From Lutimonas halocynthiae (GTDB lineage Bacteria > Bacteroidota > Bacteroidia > Flavobacteriales > Flavobacteriaceae), in assembly GCF_030409835.1 (NCBI RefSeq), contig NZ_JAUFQO010000004.1, positions 310,001 to 374,000 on the forward strand: a stretch of DNA of 64,000 nucleotides. The letters run 5' to 3'. The notes under the pieces are model-generated. The model saw nothing but the letters and a program-made list of their open reading frames with translations. It was not told the origin of the DNA and searched no databases. The position numbers and the translations under genes are program-made. The stretch's first letter is position 1, and the number at the start of each line of letters is the position of its first letter. Shown here piece by piece: positions 45,966 through 54,746 of the stretch.

Positions 45966-46027
45966 CGCATAAAAGGCTGCATTCAAGAAGAACCCTTTAA
46001 TATATCTAAATCAACTGGATGTTGACC

Positions 46028-47032
46028 CTATCTTATGAAACGCCCTGAAGTATTTCCATCTAAAATGCCCATGACTTCTTTAACGGTAGACAGGTTCACA
46101 TCCCCTTCATATGTGTGTTTTAAAGCACATGCCGCACTCGCAAATTCCATAGCTTTATAATCATCAAACTCTTGTAATCCATAAATCAGACCTGCTGCAA
46201 AGGCATCTCCTGTTCCTATTCGATCAACCACATGAGTAATGTCTAAATCATCAGTCTCCCTAAACTCCTCTCCATTCCACATTCTCGCTCTAATCTTATG
46301 CCATGATGAATTCAGAGATGTTCTGATCTTATCAAAAACTTTCTCAATTGAAGGAAATTTTTCCATCAGCAATTTACTCGCCTCCAAAAAGTCTTCATTA
46401 GAATAACCAAAACTGGTCTCTAAGACTTCGTTTATCTCGTTGATGCCCCCTATAAAAATAGTAGAGTAATTCAATAAGATTGTCAACGCTTCCTTAGGGT
46501 CTTGGTCATATTTCCATAAACCACTTCTATACGTAGGATCAGCTGAAATGATCATCCCTTTCTCTTTTGCCAAAATCAATCCAGCTTTCAATGTGTCAAA
46601 AGCCCCTTTAGATAAGGCAGGTGTGATACCTGTCCAGTGCAGCCAATTGCCATTTTCTAAAGCATCATCCCAATTTACCATGCTTGGTAAGATTTCAGAA
46701 AATGAAGAATGAGACCTGTTATACGAGATAGCACTTGGGCGCATTACAGCACCTACCTCTAAAAAATAAACACCTAAAGGTCGTTTTGAATAAACTATAG
46801 AGGATGTGTCTACGCCAAATTTATTGAGGTAAGAAATCGCTGTACCTCCAATAAAGTCATCAGAAACAGAGCTTATATGTTTGACGTTACCACCAAAATT
46901 CGCAATTGAAATGCCAACATTCAGTTCCGTACCACCGAAGTAATATTCAACCATATTTGATTGAATGAATTTTTTATTTCCTCTGGGAGAAATTCTCATC
47001 AACACTTCTCCGAATGTAATAACCTGACTCAT
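46028..47032 (-). CDS. kdgK: PfkB-family sugar kinase, probable 2-keto-3-deoxygluconate kinase
   Basis: A 334-residue ribokinase-fold enzyme. ITFGEVLMRISP, FGGTELNVGISIANFGG, and the PfkB signature DRIGTGDAFAAGLIYG with catalytic Asp are all present. The N-terminal pattern and the YNRSHSSFS and DPTYRSGLW segments match KDG kinases, which phosphorylate 2-keto-3-deoxygluconate in uronate use. No eda or uronate genes are next to it, so the assignment rests on sequence only. TAAATTTG at 47062-47069 (minus) is a possible -7 box. Confidence 0.82.
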   Translation of the reverse strand: MSQVITFGEVLMRISPRGNKKFIQSNMVEYYFGGTELNVGISIANFGGNVKHISSVSDDFIGGTAISYLNKFGVDTSSIVYSKRPLGVYFLEVGAVMRPSAISYNRSHSSFSEILPSMVNWDDALENGNWLHWTGITPALSKGAFDTLKAGLILAKEKGMIISADPTYRSGLWKYDQDPKEALTILLNYSTIFIGGINEINEVLETSFGYSNEDFLEASKLLMEKFPSIEKVFDKIRTSLNSSWHKIRARMWNGEEFRETDDLDITHVVDRIGTGDAFAAGLIYGLQEFDDYKAMEFASAACALKHTYEGDVNLSTVKEVMGILDGNTSGRFIR

Positions 47033-47214
47033 CTGTTCCTATTTTATTGAAAGCTAGGCGACAAATTTAACATATGCATATTAAATAATCGACCCTTGGT
47101 AAATGAAATATGTCCTTTGCTTTATTTTGTAACAAGTCTTTACTTTTTTGTTATAAATAATACTTGTGCTTTGGTATATAGGCAATACTTCGATATTCAA
47201 CTTGGGTTACTTTG

Positions 47215-47536
47215 TGATCCCTGGTTGACCTCGGCTGCGAACCTGTCTGCTGGAGGCGGATAGAATTCCAATAATAAAACTTCGACATTCAATCAGGATT
47301 ACTCCGTGATCCCTGGTTGACCGCGGCTGCAATTATAATCCCAATGCGCTGAAGCGCATTGACGGATTTTTTGTTTTCTCTTTTGCTTATGAGCAAGCTC
47401 AAGGAAGCTGGGATTATTTCATGATCCCTGGTTGACCTCGGCTGCAAACCTGTCGGCCGGAGGCGGATAGAATCCCAATGCGCTGAAGCGCATTGACGGA
47501 TTTTTTGTTTTCTCTTTTGCTTATGAGCAAGCTCAA
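47215..47536. repeat. Mosaic intergenic repeat block beside tRNA-Val
   Basis: Three kinds of unit are interleaved. Unit A (24 bp, starting TGATCCCTGGTTGACC) occurs at 47215-47238, 47307-47330 and 47422-47445. Unit B (66 bp, identical) occurs at 47337-47402 and 47471-47536; it holds an 8-bp stem AATGCGCT-GA-AGCGCATT and a TTGCT...AGCAA stem. Unit C (ACCTGTCnGCnGGAGGCGG) occurs at 47240-47258 and 47448-47466. An open frame of 94 codons across it is repeat-derived and not called as a gene. 47033-47214 holds only the upstream region of the kinase gene. Confidence 0.85.
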
Positions 47537-47554
47537 CACAAAATAAAAACAAAA

Positions 47555-47584
47555 AATCCCGATGAATTTTCATTCATCGGGATT
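47555..47584 (-). terminator. Intrinsic terminator of tRNA-Val
   Basis: A perfect 13-bp stem (AATCCCGATGAAT with ATTCATCGGGATT) and 4-base loop, ten bases after the tRNA 3' end; on the minus strand it is followed by TTTTTTG. Confidence 0.9.
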
Positions 47585-47594
47585 CTGATTGATG

Positions 47595-47669
47595 TGGGCA
47601 ATGAGGGATTCGAACCCCCGACCCCCTCGGTGTAAACGAGGTGCTCTGAACCAACTGAGCTAATTGCCC
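47595..47669 (-). tRNA. tRNA-Val (anticodon TAC)
   Basis: A 75-base cloverleaf: acceptor GGGCAAT pairs with ATTGCCC, D-stem GCTC/GAGC, anticodon stem CCTCG/CGAGG around loop TTTACAC giving anticodon TAC (reads GTA/GTG), T-arm GGGGG-TTCGAAT-CCCTC with one G-T pair, discriminator A. CCA is not encoded. A consensus promoter and terminator flank it, so it is a single-gene unit. Confidence 0.97.
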
Positions 47670-47679
47670 TAAGCGGATG

Positions 47680-47710
47680 CAAATATAATTTAGTTTTTCA
47701 TATTGACAAA
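47680..47710 (-). promoter_or_regulatory. Promoter of tRNA-Val
   Basis: On the minus strand TTTG (47707-47710), 19 bases, TATATTTG (47680-47687): a full match to the Bacteroidota sigma-ABfr type promoter, ending ten bases before the tRNA 5' end. Confidence 0.8.
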
Positions 47711-47754
47711 CATTTCTAGTATAATTTTTAGACTTTTAAAAAGAATAAAAAGTC

Positions 47755-48567
47755 TTACTTTGACAAGGATGGAATATTTTTATAAAAGGATGTGTTTTGA
47801 CTTTCAATTGCACTAAAGATTGAAGCTAAGAATTCCTTTCTTGCCTCTTCATCGGCAAACATTTTAGCCAAAAGGGCATTTGCCTCATACTGAGACAATT
47901 CAGCATCTGAAAAAGAGTCTAACACAAATATTTCAACAAATTCTCTGCTATCGTCACCCCAAAAATGATTAAATGGATAGTAGGCCTGAATTTTAGAATT
48001 ATTGTACACTACCTCTTTTACGTATTTTTTATAATTATCATATGAATTTTCATCTTCGGTATCAGAAAGTATATTCGTCTTGAGCATAAAAACATAAGGT
48101 ACATTTTGCCCGGGCTCTTTAACTATTTGTTTAGCAAAGTCAGCAGTCAGAAAAATCTCGTCACTGTGTTTACTTTTATAAAAACTGTTTTGTTTTTCGA
48201 AAAAAGCAGCTCTTTCCGCTTCATCCGGCCAGGCCTCCTGAATCAACTCCTCTCTTCTCTCATTAACCGTAACAATATCCTCCCATGAATTGATTACATT
48301 AATAACCTTTATTTCACCGAATTGAGGTGCAAAATAACTCATCAGCACTTCGCTAGAGACGAGCAATTCAATTTTGCTTGTCACTTTGGTAAAATATTCT
48401 TCTTCAATCTCCTTCCATTCGTCAAAATCAAAACCATCGGCCCCTTGAAGCGTTGTTATCGTTACAAAAACGGGTCTGTCTTCTTCGGTTGCTTCTTGAG
48501 CACATGTTTCATTAACACTAATAAATAAAAACAATAAAAACGAAAGCGAGATTAATCTAAACTTCAT
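47755..48567 (-). CDS. Secreted protein of unknown function with duplicated domain
   Basis: A 270-residue exported protein (signal peptide MKFRLISLSFLLFLFISVNETCAQ). Two similar halves are visible: residues about 30-145 (FVTITTLQGAD, EVLMSYFAPQFGEIKVINVINSWEDI, DEAERAAFFEKQNSFYKSKHSDE) and about 165-268 (YVFMLKTNILSD, QAYYPFNHFWGDDSREFVEIFVLDSFSDA, DEEARKEFLASIFSAIESQNTSFYKN). Each has the strand-helix-strand pattern of a ferredoxin-like alpha/beta-barrel domain. No family recognised. Confidence 0.75.
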   Translation of the reverse strand: MKFRLISLSFLLFLFISVNETCAQEATEEDRPVFVTITTLQGADGFDFDEWKEIEEEYFTKVTSKIELLVSSEVLMSYFAPQFGEIKVINVINSWEDIVTVNERREELIQEAWPDEAERAAFFEKQNSFYKSKHSDEIFLTADFAKQIVKEPGQNVPYVFMLKTNILSDTEDENSYDNYKKYVKEVVYNNSKIQAYYPFNHFWGDDSREFVEIFVLDSFSDAELSQYEANALLAKMFADEEARKEFLASIFSAIESQNTSFYKNIPSLSK

Positions 48568-48617
48568 AAGAGTGGGTTAATTGAATGAGTACAAATTTAA
48601 GTTTTTTTGGTCAAAAA

Positions 48618-49838
48618 CTACAAATCTAATTCAGCAACCACAAAAGTACTTCCTCCAATATAAATTACATCATCAGCACCTGCTCTTAACAAAGCATGAT
48701 CATAGGCTGCAGACACCGATTTAAACACAGCTCCAGTGAGTCCTTGACTAACTGCTTCATCTCTCAATTTTTCAGCATCTAATCCTCTTGGAATGTCAGG
48801 TTTACAAAAATAATATGTTGCTTTTTTGGGCAGAAGAGATAATATATTCTTAAGATCCTTGTCATTCACTACTCCCAAAACAAAATGCAGGTTTGAAAAT
48901 TTTTCTCTTCCAAGTTGATTCATCACAAATAGAAGCCCTTCATTATTATGGGCCGTGTCACAAATAACTTTTGGATTTTCCTGCAACACTTGCCATCTTC
49001 CTTTTAGTCCAGTATTTTGTACCACATGATTAAGTCCTTTGACAATATTCTCTGATGTCACCTGAAAATCACTTTGATCGAGAAGCTTTATGGCTTGAAC
49101 CGCCGTTTTCACATTTCTCAACTGGTATTCACCGAGTAAATCGGTGTGATACGCATCTGTAATAAGTTGCTCTGCTATTGATAAAGGCGCTTTATGAGAT
49201 GCTGAAAGTTCCTTAAACACACCTATAACTTCTTTTTGATACTCACCTATTACAACGGGTGTATTTTGCTTGATAATGCCTCCTTTTTCAAAAGCTATTT
49301 CCCTTAAGGTTTCCCCTAAAAACTGCGTGTGATCAAGCCCTATATTTGTAATAACCGATACCAAAGGTTGAATTATATTTGTTGAATCAAGCCGACCTCC
49401 TAGACCGACTTCAACAACGGCAATATCAACATGACTTGAAGCAAAATAATCAAAAGCCAGCCCCACTGTCAATTCAAAAAAAGACAGTTTTTGCTGTTCT
49501 AAGAAATCCTTTTGATCTTCGATAAAATCAATGACAGCTTCCTCATGAATCGGTACTCCATTGATTCTAATCCTTTCTTTGAAATCTTTTAAATGTGGTG
49601 AAGTATAAAGACCTACTTTATAGCCTGATTCCTGCAAAATGGAAGCAATCATATGACTCGTAGACCCCTTGCCATTAGTTCCGGCTACGTGAATACATGG
49701 ATATCTTTCCTGTGGATTGTTTAATCTGTTGCAAAAAGCCAGGATGTTTGTAAGGTCTTTCTTGAATGCTGTACTTCCTTGTCTTTGGTACATTGGAAGT
49801 CTTGAAAACATCCATTCTAAAGTTTCCTGGTAATTCAA
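48618..49838 (-). CDS. folC: Folylpolyglutamate synthase / dihydrofolate synthase
   Basis: A 406-residue Mur-ligase-like enzyme that adds glutamate to dihydropteroate or folates. HVAGTNGKGSTSHMIASIL is the P-loop, YTSPHLKDFKERIRING the conserved folate loop, and VGLGGRLDSTN and ITNIGLDHTQFLG the ATP/Mg site. CDTAHNNEG is the start of the C-terminal domain. It starts two bases after the TonB-like gene and is probably the last gene of an exbB-exbD-tonB-folC operon. Confidence 0.95.
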   Translation of the reverse strand: MNYQETLEWMFSRLPMYQRQGSTAFKKDLTNILAFCNRLNNPQERYPCIHVAGTNGKGSTSHMIASILQESGYKVGLYTSPHLKDFKERIRINGVPIHEEAVIDFIEDQKDFLEQQKLSFFELTVGLAFDYFASSHVDIAVVEVGLGGRLDSTNIIQPLVSVITNIGLDHTQFLGETLREIAFEKGGIIKQNTPVVIGEYQKEVIGVFKELSASHKAPLSIAEQLITDAYHTDLLGEYQLRNVKTAVQAIKLLDQSDFQVTSENIVKGLNHVVQNTGLKGRWQVLQENPKVICDTAHNNEGLLFVMNQLGREKFSNLHFVLGVVNDKDLKNILSLLPKKATYYFCKPDIPRGLDAEKLRDEAVSQGLTGAVFKSVSAAYDHALLRAGADDVIYIGGSTFVVAELDL

Positions 49839-49840
49839 AA

Positions 49841-50788
49841 TTATTCAGATAAAGAGAAATTATAAATAATAGCACCTTGTTGTTTGGGTGGTGCCTTAGC
49901 GTCCTTATTAAACTTGGTTTTGAGAGCTGCCTCCTTAGCTTCATTCAATAAACAAGGAGCTGAATTTGTAGTTCCCTTCGCTCCAGCTTCCGCAGCGACT
50001 ACATTTCCAGACTGATCTACATATATGGTAACTACTACCTTACCTTCCTCATTACAAGGATAATCAGGCTTTGGTCTGTTTAGTGCGTTTCTATTACCCA
50101 ATCTATAATTTCCTCCGCTACCGTCACCTCCTACACCATAATAACCACTGGCATTTGGATCACCTGTAACTTTTCCTTTATCCCCGGCTTTGTTATCATC
50201 ACCTTCTCCACCATCAGCTTTTCCGTCGCTATCGCTAAAACCTCCCATCAAAGCATCTAGGTTCTTCCTTTTAGCTTCTTTCTCTTGTCTATCCTTTTCT
50301 ATTCTTTGTTGCTCTGCAACTCTTTGACGCTCTACCTCTGCCTGTCTTTCTTTCTCTGCTTTTCTTTCTGCTTCAGCCTTTCTTTCAGCTATTGCCTTGG
50401 CTTCCGCCTCTTCACGTTTTTTTGCTTCTTCCTTTTTCTTGATAGCTATAGCTTCTTCATTGGCCTGTGTTATCACCTCTTCAGATACTTCCTCAGGAGC
50501 AGCATCCGGTTCTGCAACCTCTTCAATCACTTCTTCCATAAGCTCTTCTACCGGTTGTTCAACAGGTTCTGCTACATCAGGAGATTGTTCAGCTGGTTTT
50601 AAAGCCTCAGTTGGTTGCTTGTTACCACTACCATAATCAGTGGTTCCAAAATTCACTGCGATTCCATATTCTTTCGGTGGGTCAAAATAAGTCAAGCCAA
50701 AAAGAAACATCAATAACAACATAATCACTGCAATAATTGAAGTCATTACAGCAGATTTACGCTTATGTGATGTATCTAAAAAAGACAT
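49841..50788 (-). CDS. TonB/TolA-like energy transducer
   Basis: A 315-residue protein: one membrane helix (about 16-33), an acidic Pro/Glu-rich stretch (about 60-110), a charged coiled-coil helix rich in Ala, Glu, Lys and Arg (about 110-180), a Gly/Asp-rich linker, and a C-terminal TonB-like domain of about 80 residues (VVVTIYVDQSGNVVAAEAG, FNKDAKAPPKQQGAIIYNF). Cys245 and Cys279 in that domain could form a disulphide. Together with ExbB and ExbD it would pass proton-motive force energy to the outer membrane. Confidence 0.85.
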   Translation of the reverse strand: MSFLDTSHKRKSAVMTSIIAVIMLLLMFLFGLTYFDPPKEYGIAVNFGTTDYGSGNKQPTEALKPAEQSPDVAEPVEQPVEELMEEVIEEVAEPDAAPEEVSEEVITQANEEAIAIKKKEEAKKREEAEAKAIAERKAEAERKAEKERQAEVERQRVAEQQRIEKDRQEKEAKRKNLDALMGGFSDSDGKADGGEGDDNKAGDKGKVTGDPNASGYYGVGGDGSGGNYRLGNRNALNRPKPDYPCNEEGKVVVTIYVDQSGNVVAAEAGAKGTTNSAPCLLNEAKEAALKTKFNKDAKAPPKQQGAIIYNFSLSE

Positions 50789-50796
50789 ATGATGGT

Positions 50797-51189
50797 CTAT
50801 TTGGGCCTTACGGCGAGGACTACTTTGATCTTGTTACGATTAGCTATATCTAATACTTTTACTGCCTTTTCAATTGGCACGCCTTCTTCAGCCCTTAAAA
50901 CAATAGTAGGTTGATCACTCTCTTTAAGCCTGTCTAGTAAATATTGTTCTACTTCGGCCTCTTTTACCTTCTTCTTATCTACATAAAAATCGAGCTTTTT
51001 TGTTATGCTCACCGCAGTTGATTTGTTATTCTCGGTTTTTCCCTGTGCCTTGGGTAAAATGATATCCAATGCATTTACCGTAACCAAAGTTGAGGTCAAC
51101 ATAAAAAATATCAATAGCAAAAAGACAATATCCGTCATCGACGACATATTGAAATTTGGATTTATTTTATTTCTTCCTCTTAAGTTCAT
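50797..51189 (-). CDS. exbD: ExbD/TolR family biopolymer transport protein
   Basis: A 130-residue protein with the hallmark INPNFNMSSMTDIVFLLLIFFMLTSTL: the Asp in the single membrane helix is the proton-relay residue. The periplasmic domain follows (TVVLRAEEGVPIEKAVKVLDIANR). It is 16 bp after the exbB-like gene and 8 bp before the TonB-like gene. Confidence 0.93.
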   Translation of the reverse strand: MNLRGRNKINPNFNMSSMTDIVFLLLIFFMLTSTLVTVNALDIILPKAQGKTENNKSTAVSITKKLDFYVDKKKVKEAEVEQYLLDRLKESDQPTIVLRAEEGVPIEKAVKVLDIANRNKIKVVLAVRPK

Positions 51190-51205
51190 CTGGTAAAGTA
51201 TGTGG

Positions 51206-51907
51206 TTATACTGGTTCGTTCAAAAGATCTAAGAATTCAAGAGAATTCGCTTCCATCTGATATACCACTTTGTTTGTTCTAACAATCAAATGGTTATAAG
51301 CAATATAGGTGATGATACCTACAATTAGCCCTGCTACCGTAGTGGTCATGGCCGTATATAAACCATCACTAAGCATTTTTATATCTATCTGTCCGCCAGA
51401 ATTTGCAATCTCGTGAATGGCGATAATCATTCCAATCACAGTTCCGAGAAAACCAATCATAGGAGCTGCACCTGCAATGGTGGCTAGCACACTTACATTT
51501 CGTTCCAGCTTATAAATCTCTAGCTTACCCGCATTTTCAATTGCAGTATTGATATCATCTAGAGGCTTTCCTATTCTAGAAATTCCCTTTTCAATCAAAC
51601 GGGCAACCGGCGATTTGTTATTCTGACTTAAAATTTTAGCAGCCTCAATATTCCCACTCTGAATATTATCTCTAATCTGATTCATATAATTCTTATCGAT
51701 CTTCGTAGCCGCTTTTATAGCTAAAAATCTTTCGAAATAAATATACAAGCCAATCAATAATAATGCAAAGAGAAGGGCAATAATTATCTGCCCTCCAAGA
51801 CCACCTTCCATGATCAGATTAAAAATTGATAAAGTCTTTTCTTCGGAGACAACTTCTTCAAGGTTTTCAGGCGTTGTTTCGGGATCCTGAAGTAAAAATA
51901 ATGACAT
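51206..51907 (-). CDS. exbB: ExbB/TolQ/MotA family proton channel
   Basis: A 233-residue protein with three membrane helices (about 35-58, 135-158, 185-208). LATIAGAAPMIGFLGTVIGMI and TAMTTTVAGLIVGIITYIAYN are the conserved pore segments. First gene of the exbB-exbD-tonB-folC operon. The N-terminal 30 residues (DPETTPENLEEVVSEEK) are acidic. Confidence 0.93.
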   Translation of the reverse strand: MSLFLLQDPETTPENLEEVVSEEKTLSIFNLIMEGGLGGQIIIALLFALLLIGLYIYFERFLAIKAATKIDKNYMNQIRDNIQSGNIEAAKILSQNNKSPVARLIEKGISRIGKPLDDINTAIENAGKLEIYKLERNVSVLATIAGAAPMIGFLGTVIGMIIAIHEIANSGGQIDIKMLSDGLYTAMTTTVAGLIVGIITYIAYNHLIVRTNKVVYQMEANSLEFLDLLNEPV

Positions 51908-51989
51908 ATTCCTGAATTAATGAGTGTTAAATCGTAACGATACAATCGTACGTAAATTGTACAAGAAATGTGAAAGTTTCCTTAAAATT

Positions 51990-53351
51990 TTAAATAAAAG
52001 ATCTAAGTAGGATAAAAGCTGCTGAACCCACCAAAAACCCTATTAATGCAAGCCAAGATATTTTCTTTAAATACCAGAAAAAATTAATTTTTTCCATTCC
52101 CATCGCAACAACTCCTGCCGCTGATCCAATTATCAGCATACTACCACCTGTACCTGCTGCAAAAGCTATAAAATGCCAAAGAGGACTATCTACAGGATCA
52201 GAGAACATTCCTATACTTGCAGCAACTAATGGTACATTATCAATAACAGCAGAAGCTACACCCATCAACATGACTACAGTATCAGATACATTATACCCAT
52301 CAATTGCTGGTTCGGTACCTAGCATGGGCACTGCTGCATTCATTTCATTTGCAAAATTAAATAATATTCCTAGTGATTCCAGTGCTGCTACTGCCATCAA
52401 AATTCCAAGGAAAAAAAGTATACTCGGAAGTTCAATACCTGACAATGCCTTATGAACCGGACTGTAATGCCCAGCAGCTTCTGAATCCACATCAACGCTT
52501 GTAAAAGATATTCTCGCATTTGAATAAATTTCCGCAAAGATGGCTACCACTGCAAGCGACAACATCATACCTACATAAGGTGGTAAGTGTGTAACAGTTT
52601 TAAAAATGGGCACAAAAACAATGGCACTCAAACCAAGATAAAGCATGATCTTACTATACTGATCAACTTTTTCATCCTCAGCCCCTTCAATAGGTTCGAT
52701 ATTTCCTTTAAACGCAGGTAATCTAGACGCTATCAGCGCTGGTACCACCATACAAAGGAGTGAAGGAATGAATAAATATTTGATCAAATTAACGGTGGTC
52801 ACTTTCTTACCAATCCATAACATGGTTGTTGTTACATCACCAATAGGTGACCAGGCTCCTCCTGCATTGGCTGCAATAATAATTAAACCCGCAAACCATA
52901 ATCTATCTTCTTTTTTCTGAATGATCTTTCTTAAGATCGTGATCAATACGATGGTTGCTGTTAAATTGTCAATGATCGCAGATAATATAAAAGCCAAAAT
53001 TGAAAAAATCCAAAGCAATCTCACTTTGGAATTTGTTCTTACGAAATCTTTAATCGCTGAAAAGCCATTGAAATAATCTATTATTTCAACGATAGTCATC
53101 GCCCCAATAAGGAAAATTAGTATTTCAGAAGTCTTTCCTAAATGATGTAAAAGAATTTCATCTAAATGGGTAGGCTCCAATCTGAGCATTTCCGTATTCA
53201 CTTCAAAAACATCCAAATGACCTAATGAAATCAACGCCCAACTTATCGCCATCATCCCAAGCGCAGGTATCAGTTTATCTATTTTTAAATTGTGCTCTAA
53301 AGTAATTGCGAGATATCCTAATACGAAAACGATAATGACCAGTGATTCCAT
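51990..53351 (-). CDS. nhaD: Na+/H+ antiporter NhaD
   Basis: A 453-residue membrane protein of the NhaD group within the ion-transporter superfamily. IIDNLTATIVLITIL, IIAANAGGAWSPIGDVTTTMLWIG and VIDNVPLVAASIGMF are the paired re-entrant segments conserved in NhaD. Such antiporters expel Na+ or Li+ at alkaline pH and are typical of marine bacteria. It precedes exbB by 82 bp on the same strand. Confidence 0.93.
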   Translation of the reverse strand: MESLVIIVFVLGYLAITLEHNLKIDKLIPALGMMAISWALISLGHLDVFEVNTEMLRLEPTHLDEILLHHLGKTSEILIFLIGAMTIVEIIDYFNGFSAIKDFVRTNSKVRLLWIFSILAFILSAIIDNLTATIVLITILRKIIQKKEDRLWFAGLIIIAANAGGAWSPIGDVTTTMLWIGKKVTTVNLIKYLFIPSLLCMVVPALIASRLPAFKGNIEPIEGAEDEKVDQYSKIMLYLGLSAIVFVPIFKTVTHLPPYVGMMLSLAVVAIFAEIYSNARISFTSVDVDSEAAGHYSPVHKALSGIELPSILFFLGILMAVAALESLGILFNFANEMNAAVPMLGTEPAIDGYNVSDTVVMLMGVASAVIDNVPLVAASIGMFSDPVDSPLWHFIAFAAGTGGSMLIIGSAAGVVAMGMEKINFFWYLKKISWLALIGFLVGSAAFILLRSFI

Positions 53352-53494
53352 TTAAATAATTTTAAGTGCTAAATATAATATTTTTTCATATTCAAAATGA
53401 CTTAAAATTCAAGAAAAATTCTCAACAAGCCTTCAAAACTTAGCAAATGAAAGACTAGCTTTTAAATCCAATAGAAATTTCAAGCTTTAGTCAA

Positions 53495-54727
53495 CTATAT
53501 TAATTGCTGCAAGGCAATTTCAAATGCTGTTTTACAAATATTCGTATTATACGGATGTAATCGATGTGTTCTTTCAAGAGCCAGTCTGATTGTATTTGAA
53601 GTATCTTCAAAGATTGAATGATCACTCATTGGCAGGTCAATCTGAGATTCCATTAAATAAGCAAACAATCTGGCGATGCCACAATTCGAAATAAAATCTG
53701 GCAACAAACTAACCTGTTGGTCAGTGAACTCCATGATAGATCCAAAAAAGATCTCTTGATCTGCAAAAGGCACATTGGCGCCTGGCGAAATAACCTCAAG
53801 ACCTGCACCAATCATTTGCTCAACCTGATTTTTAGTAACCAATCTTGAAGCCGCAGCCGGAATAAATATTTCTGCCGGAACTGACCAAATTTTCTCATTA
53901 ATTTCATCAAAAGACATCATCTTTTCGGCAACCAGCATATTACCACGTTTGTTTAAAAACATGGTCCTTATTTCCTCCATGTCAAAGCCTTTCTCGTTAA
54001 TTACGCCTCCTACCCGGTCAATTATCCCTACAACATTTGCGCCTTCTTGGGTTAGGTAATATGCAGCAGCAGATCCCACATTTCCAAAACCTTGAACTAT
54101 GGCTCTTTTTCCTTTAATGTCTCCACCATAGATATCATAATAATGTTTCACTGCCTTGGCCACACCAAAACCGGTAAGCATATCAGCAATCGTATATTTT
54201 TTCGATAGATCCGGAGAATAATGCTGGTCTTCAATTACTTTAATTACCCCATGCCTTAATTGACCAATTCTATTGATTTTTTCAGCCTCTGTCGGTTTGA
54301 AATGCCCGTTAAACACACCTTCTTGAGGGTGCCAAACGCCTGAATTCTCTGTTAGGGGAATCACGTCGTGAATCTCATCAACATTAAGATCGCCACCAGT
54401 TCCATAGTAATGCTTCAGCAATGGCGTGACCGCTTTGTACCATCTTTCAAGAACTCCTCGTTTTCGTGGATCATTAGGGTCAAAATTAATACCTGATTTA
54501 GCACCTCCTATATTGGGTCCTGAAACCGTAAATTTCACCTCCATAGTTTTAGCTAAAGACAAAACCTCATTCATATCTAAACCTTTACGCATTCTGGTTC
54601 CGCCACCAGCTGCGCCACCTCTAAGAGAATTAATAACAGTCCAACCTTCAGCTTCTGTCTCACGATCTCTCCAGTGAAATACAATTTCAGGTGGCTTATT
54701 CTCATATTTTTTTAAAAGTTCTTTCAT
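53495..54727 (-). CDS. Glu/Leu/Phe/Val family amino acid dehydrogenase
   Basis: A 410-residue NAD(P)-dependent dehydrogenase that would deaminate an amino acid to its 2-oxo acid. RGGAAGGGTRM, MEVKFTVSGPNIGGAKSGI (substrate Lys and catalytic Lys) and GTGGDLNVDE form the active site; VQGFGNVGSAAAYYL is the Rossmann motif. The short catalytic domain resembles leucine/valine dehydrogenases more than classical glutamate dehydrogenase, but specificity cannot be fixed. In the same direction as anmK, 19 bp after it. Confidence 0.88.
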   Translation of the reverse strand: MKELLKKYENKPPEIVFHWRDRETEAEGWTVINSLRGGAAGGGTRMRKGLDMNEVLSLAKTMEVKFTVSGPNIGGAKSGINFDPNDPRKRGVLERWYKAVTPLLKHYYGTGGDLNVDEIHDVIPLTENSGVWHPQEGVFNGHFKPTEAEKINRIGQLRHGVIKVIEDQHYSPDLSKKYTIADMLTGFGVAKAVKHYYDIYGGDIKGKRAIVQGFGNVGSAAAYYLTQEGANVVGIIDRVGGVINEKGFDMEEIRTMFLNKRGNMLVAEKMMSFDEINEKIWSVPAEIFIPAAASRLVTKNQVEQMIGAGLEVISPGANVPFADQEIFFGSIMEFTDQQVSLLPDFISNCGIARLFAYLMESQIDLPMSDHSIFEDTSNTIRLALERTHRLHPYNTNICKTAFEIALQQLI

Positions 54728-54746
54728 GATTCTAGGCTATTAAAAT

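Noticed and set aside
47289-47573. 94-codon open frame on the minus strand
   Set aside because: It lies wholly within the mosaic repeat block and repeats itself with the DNA units; no promoter and no family.
50285-50636. Two overlapping plus-strand frames of 79-105 codons
   Set aside because: They are antisense shadows of the low-complexity coiled-coil part of the TonB-like gene.
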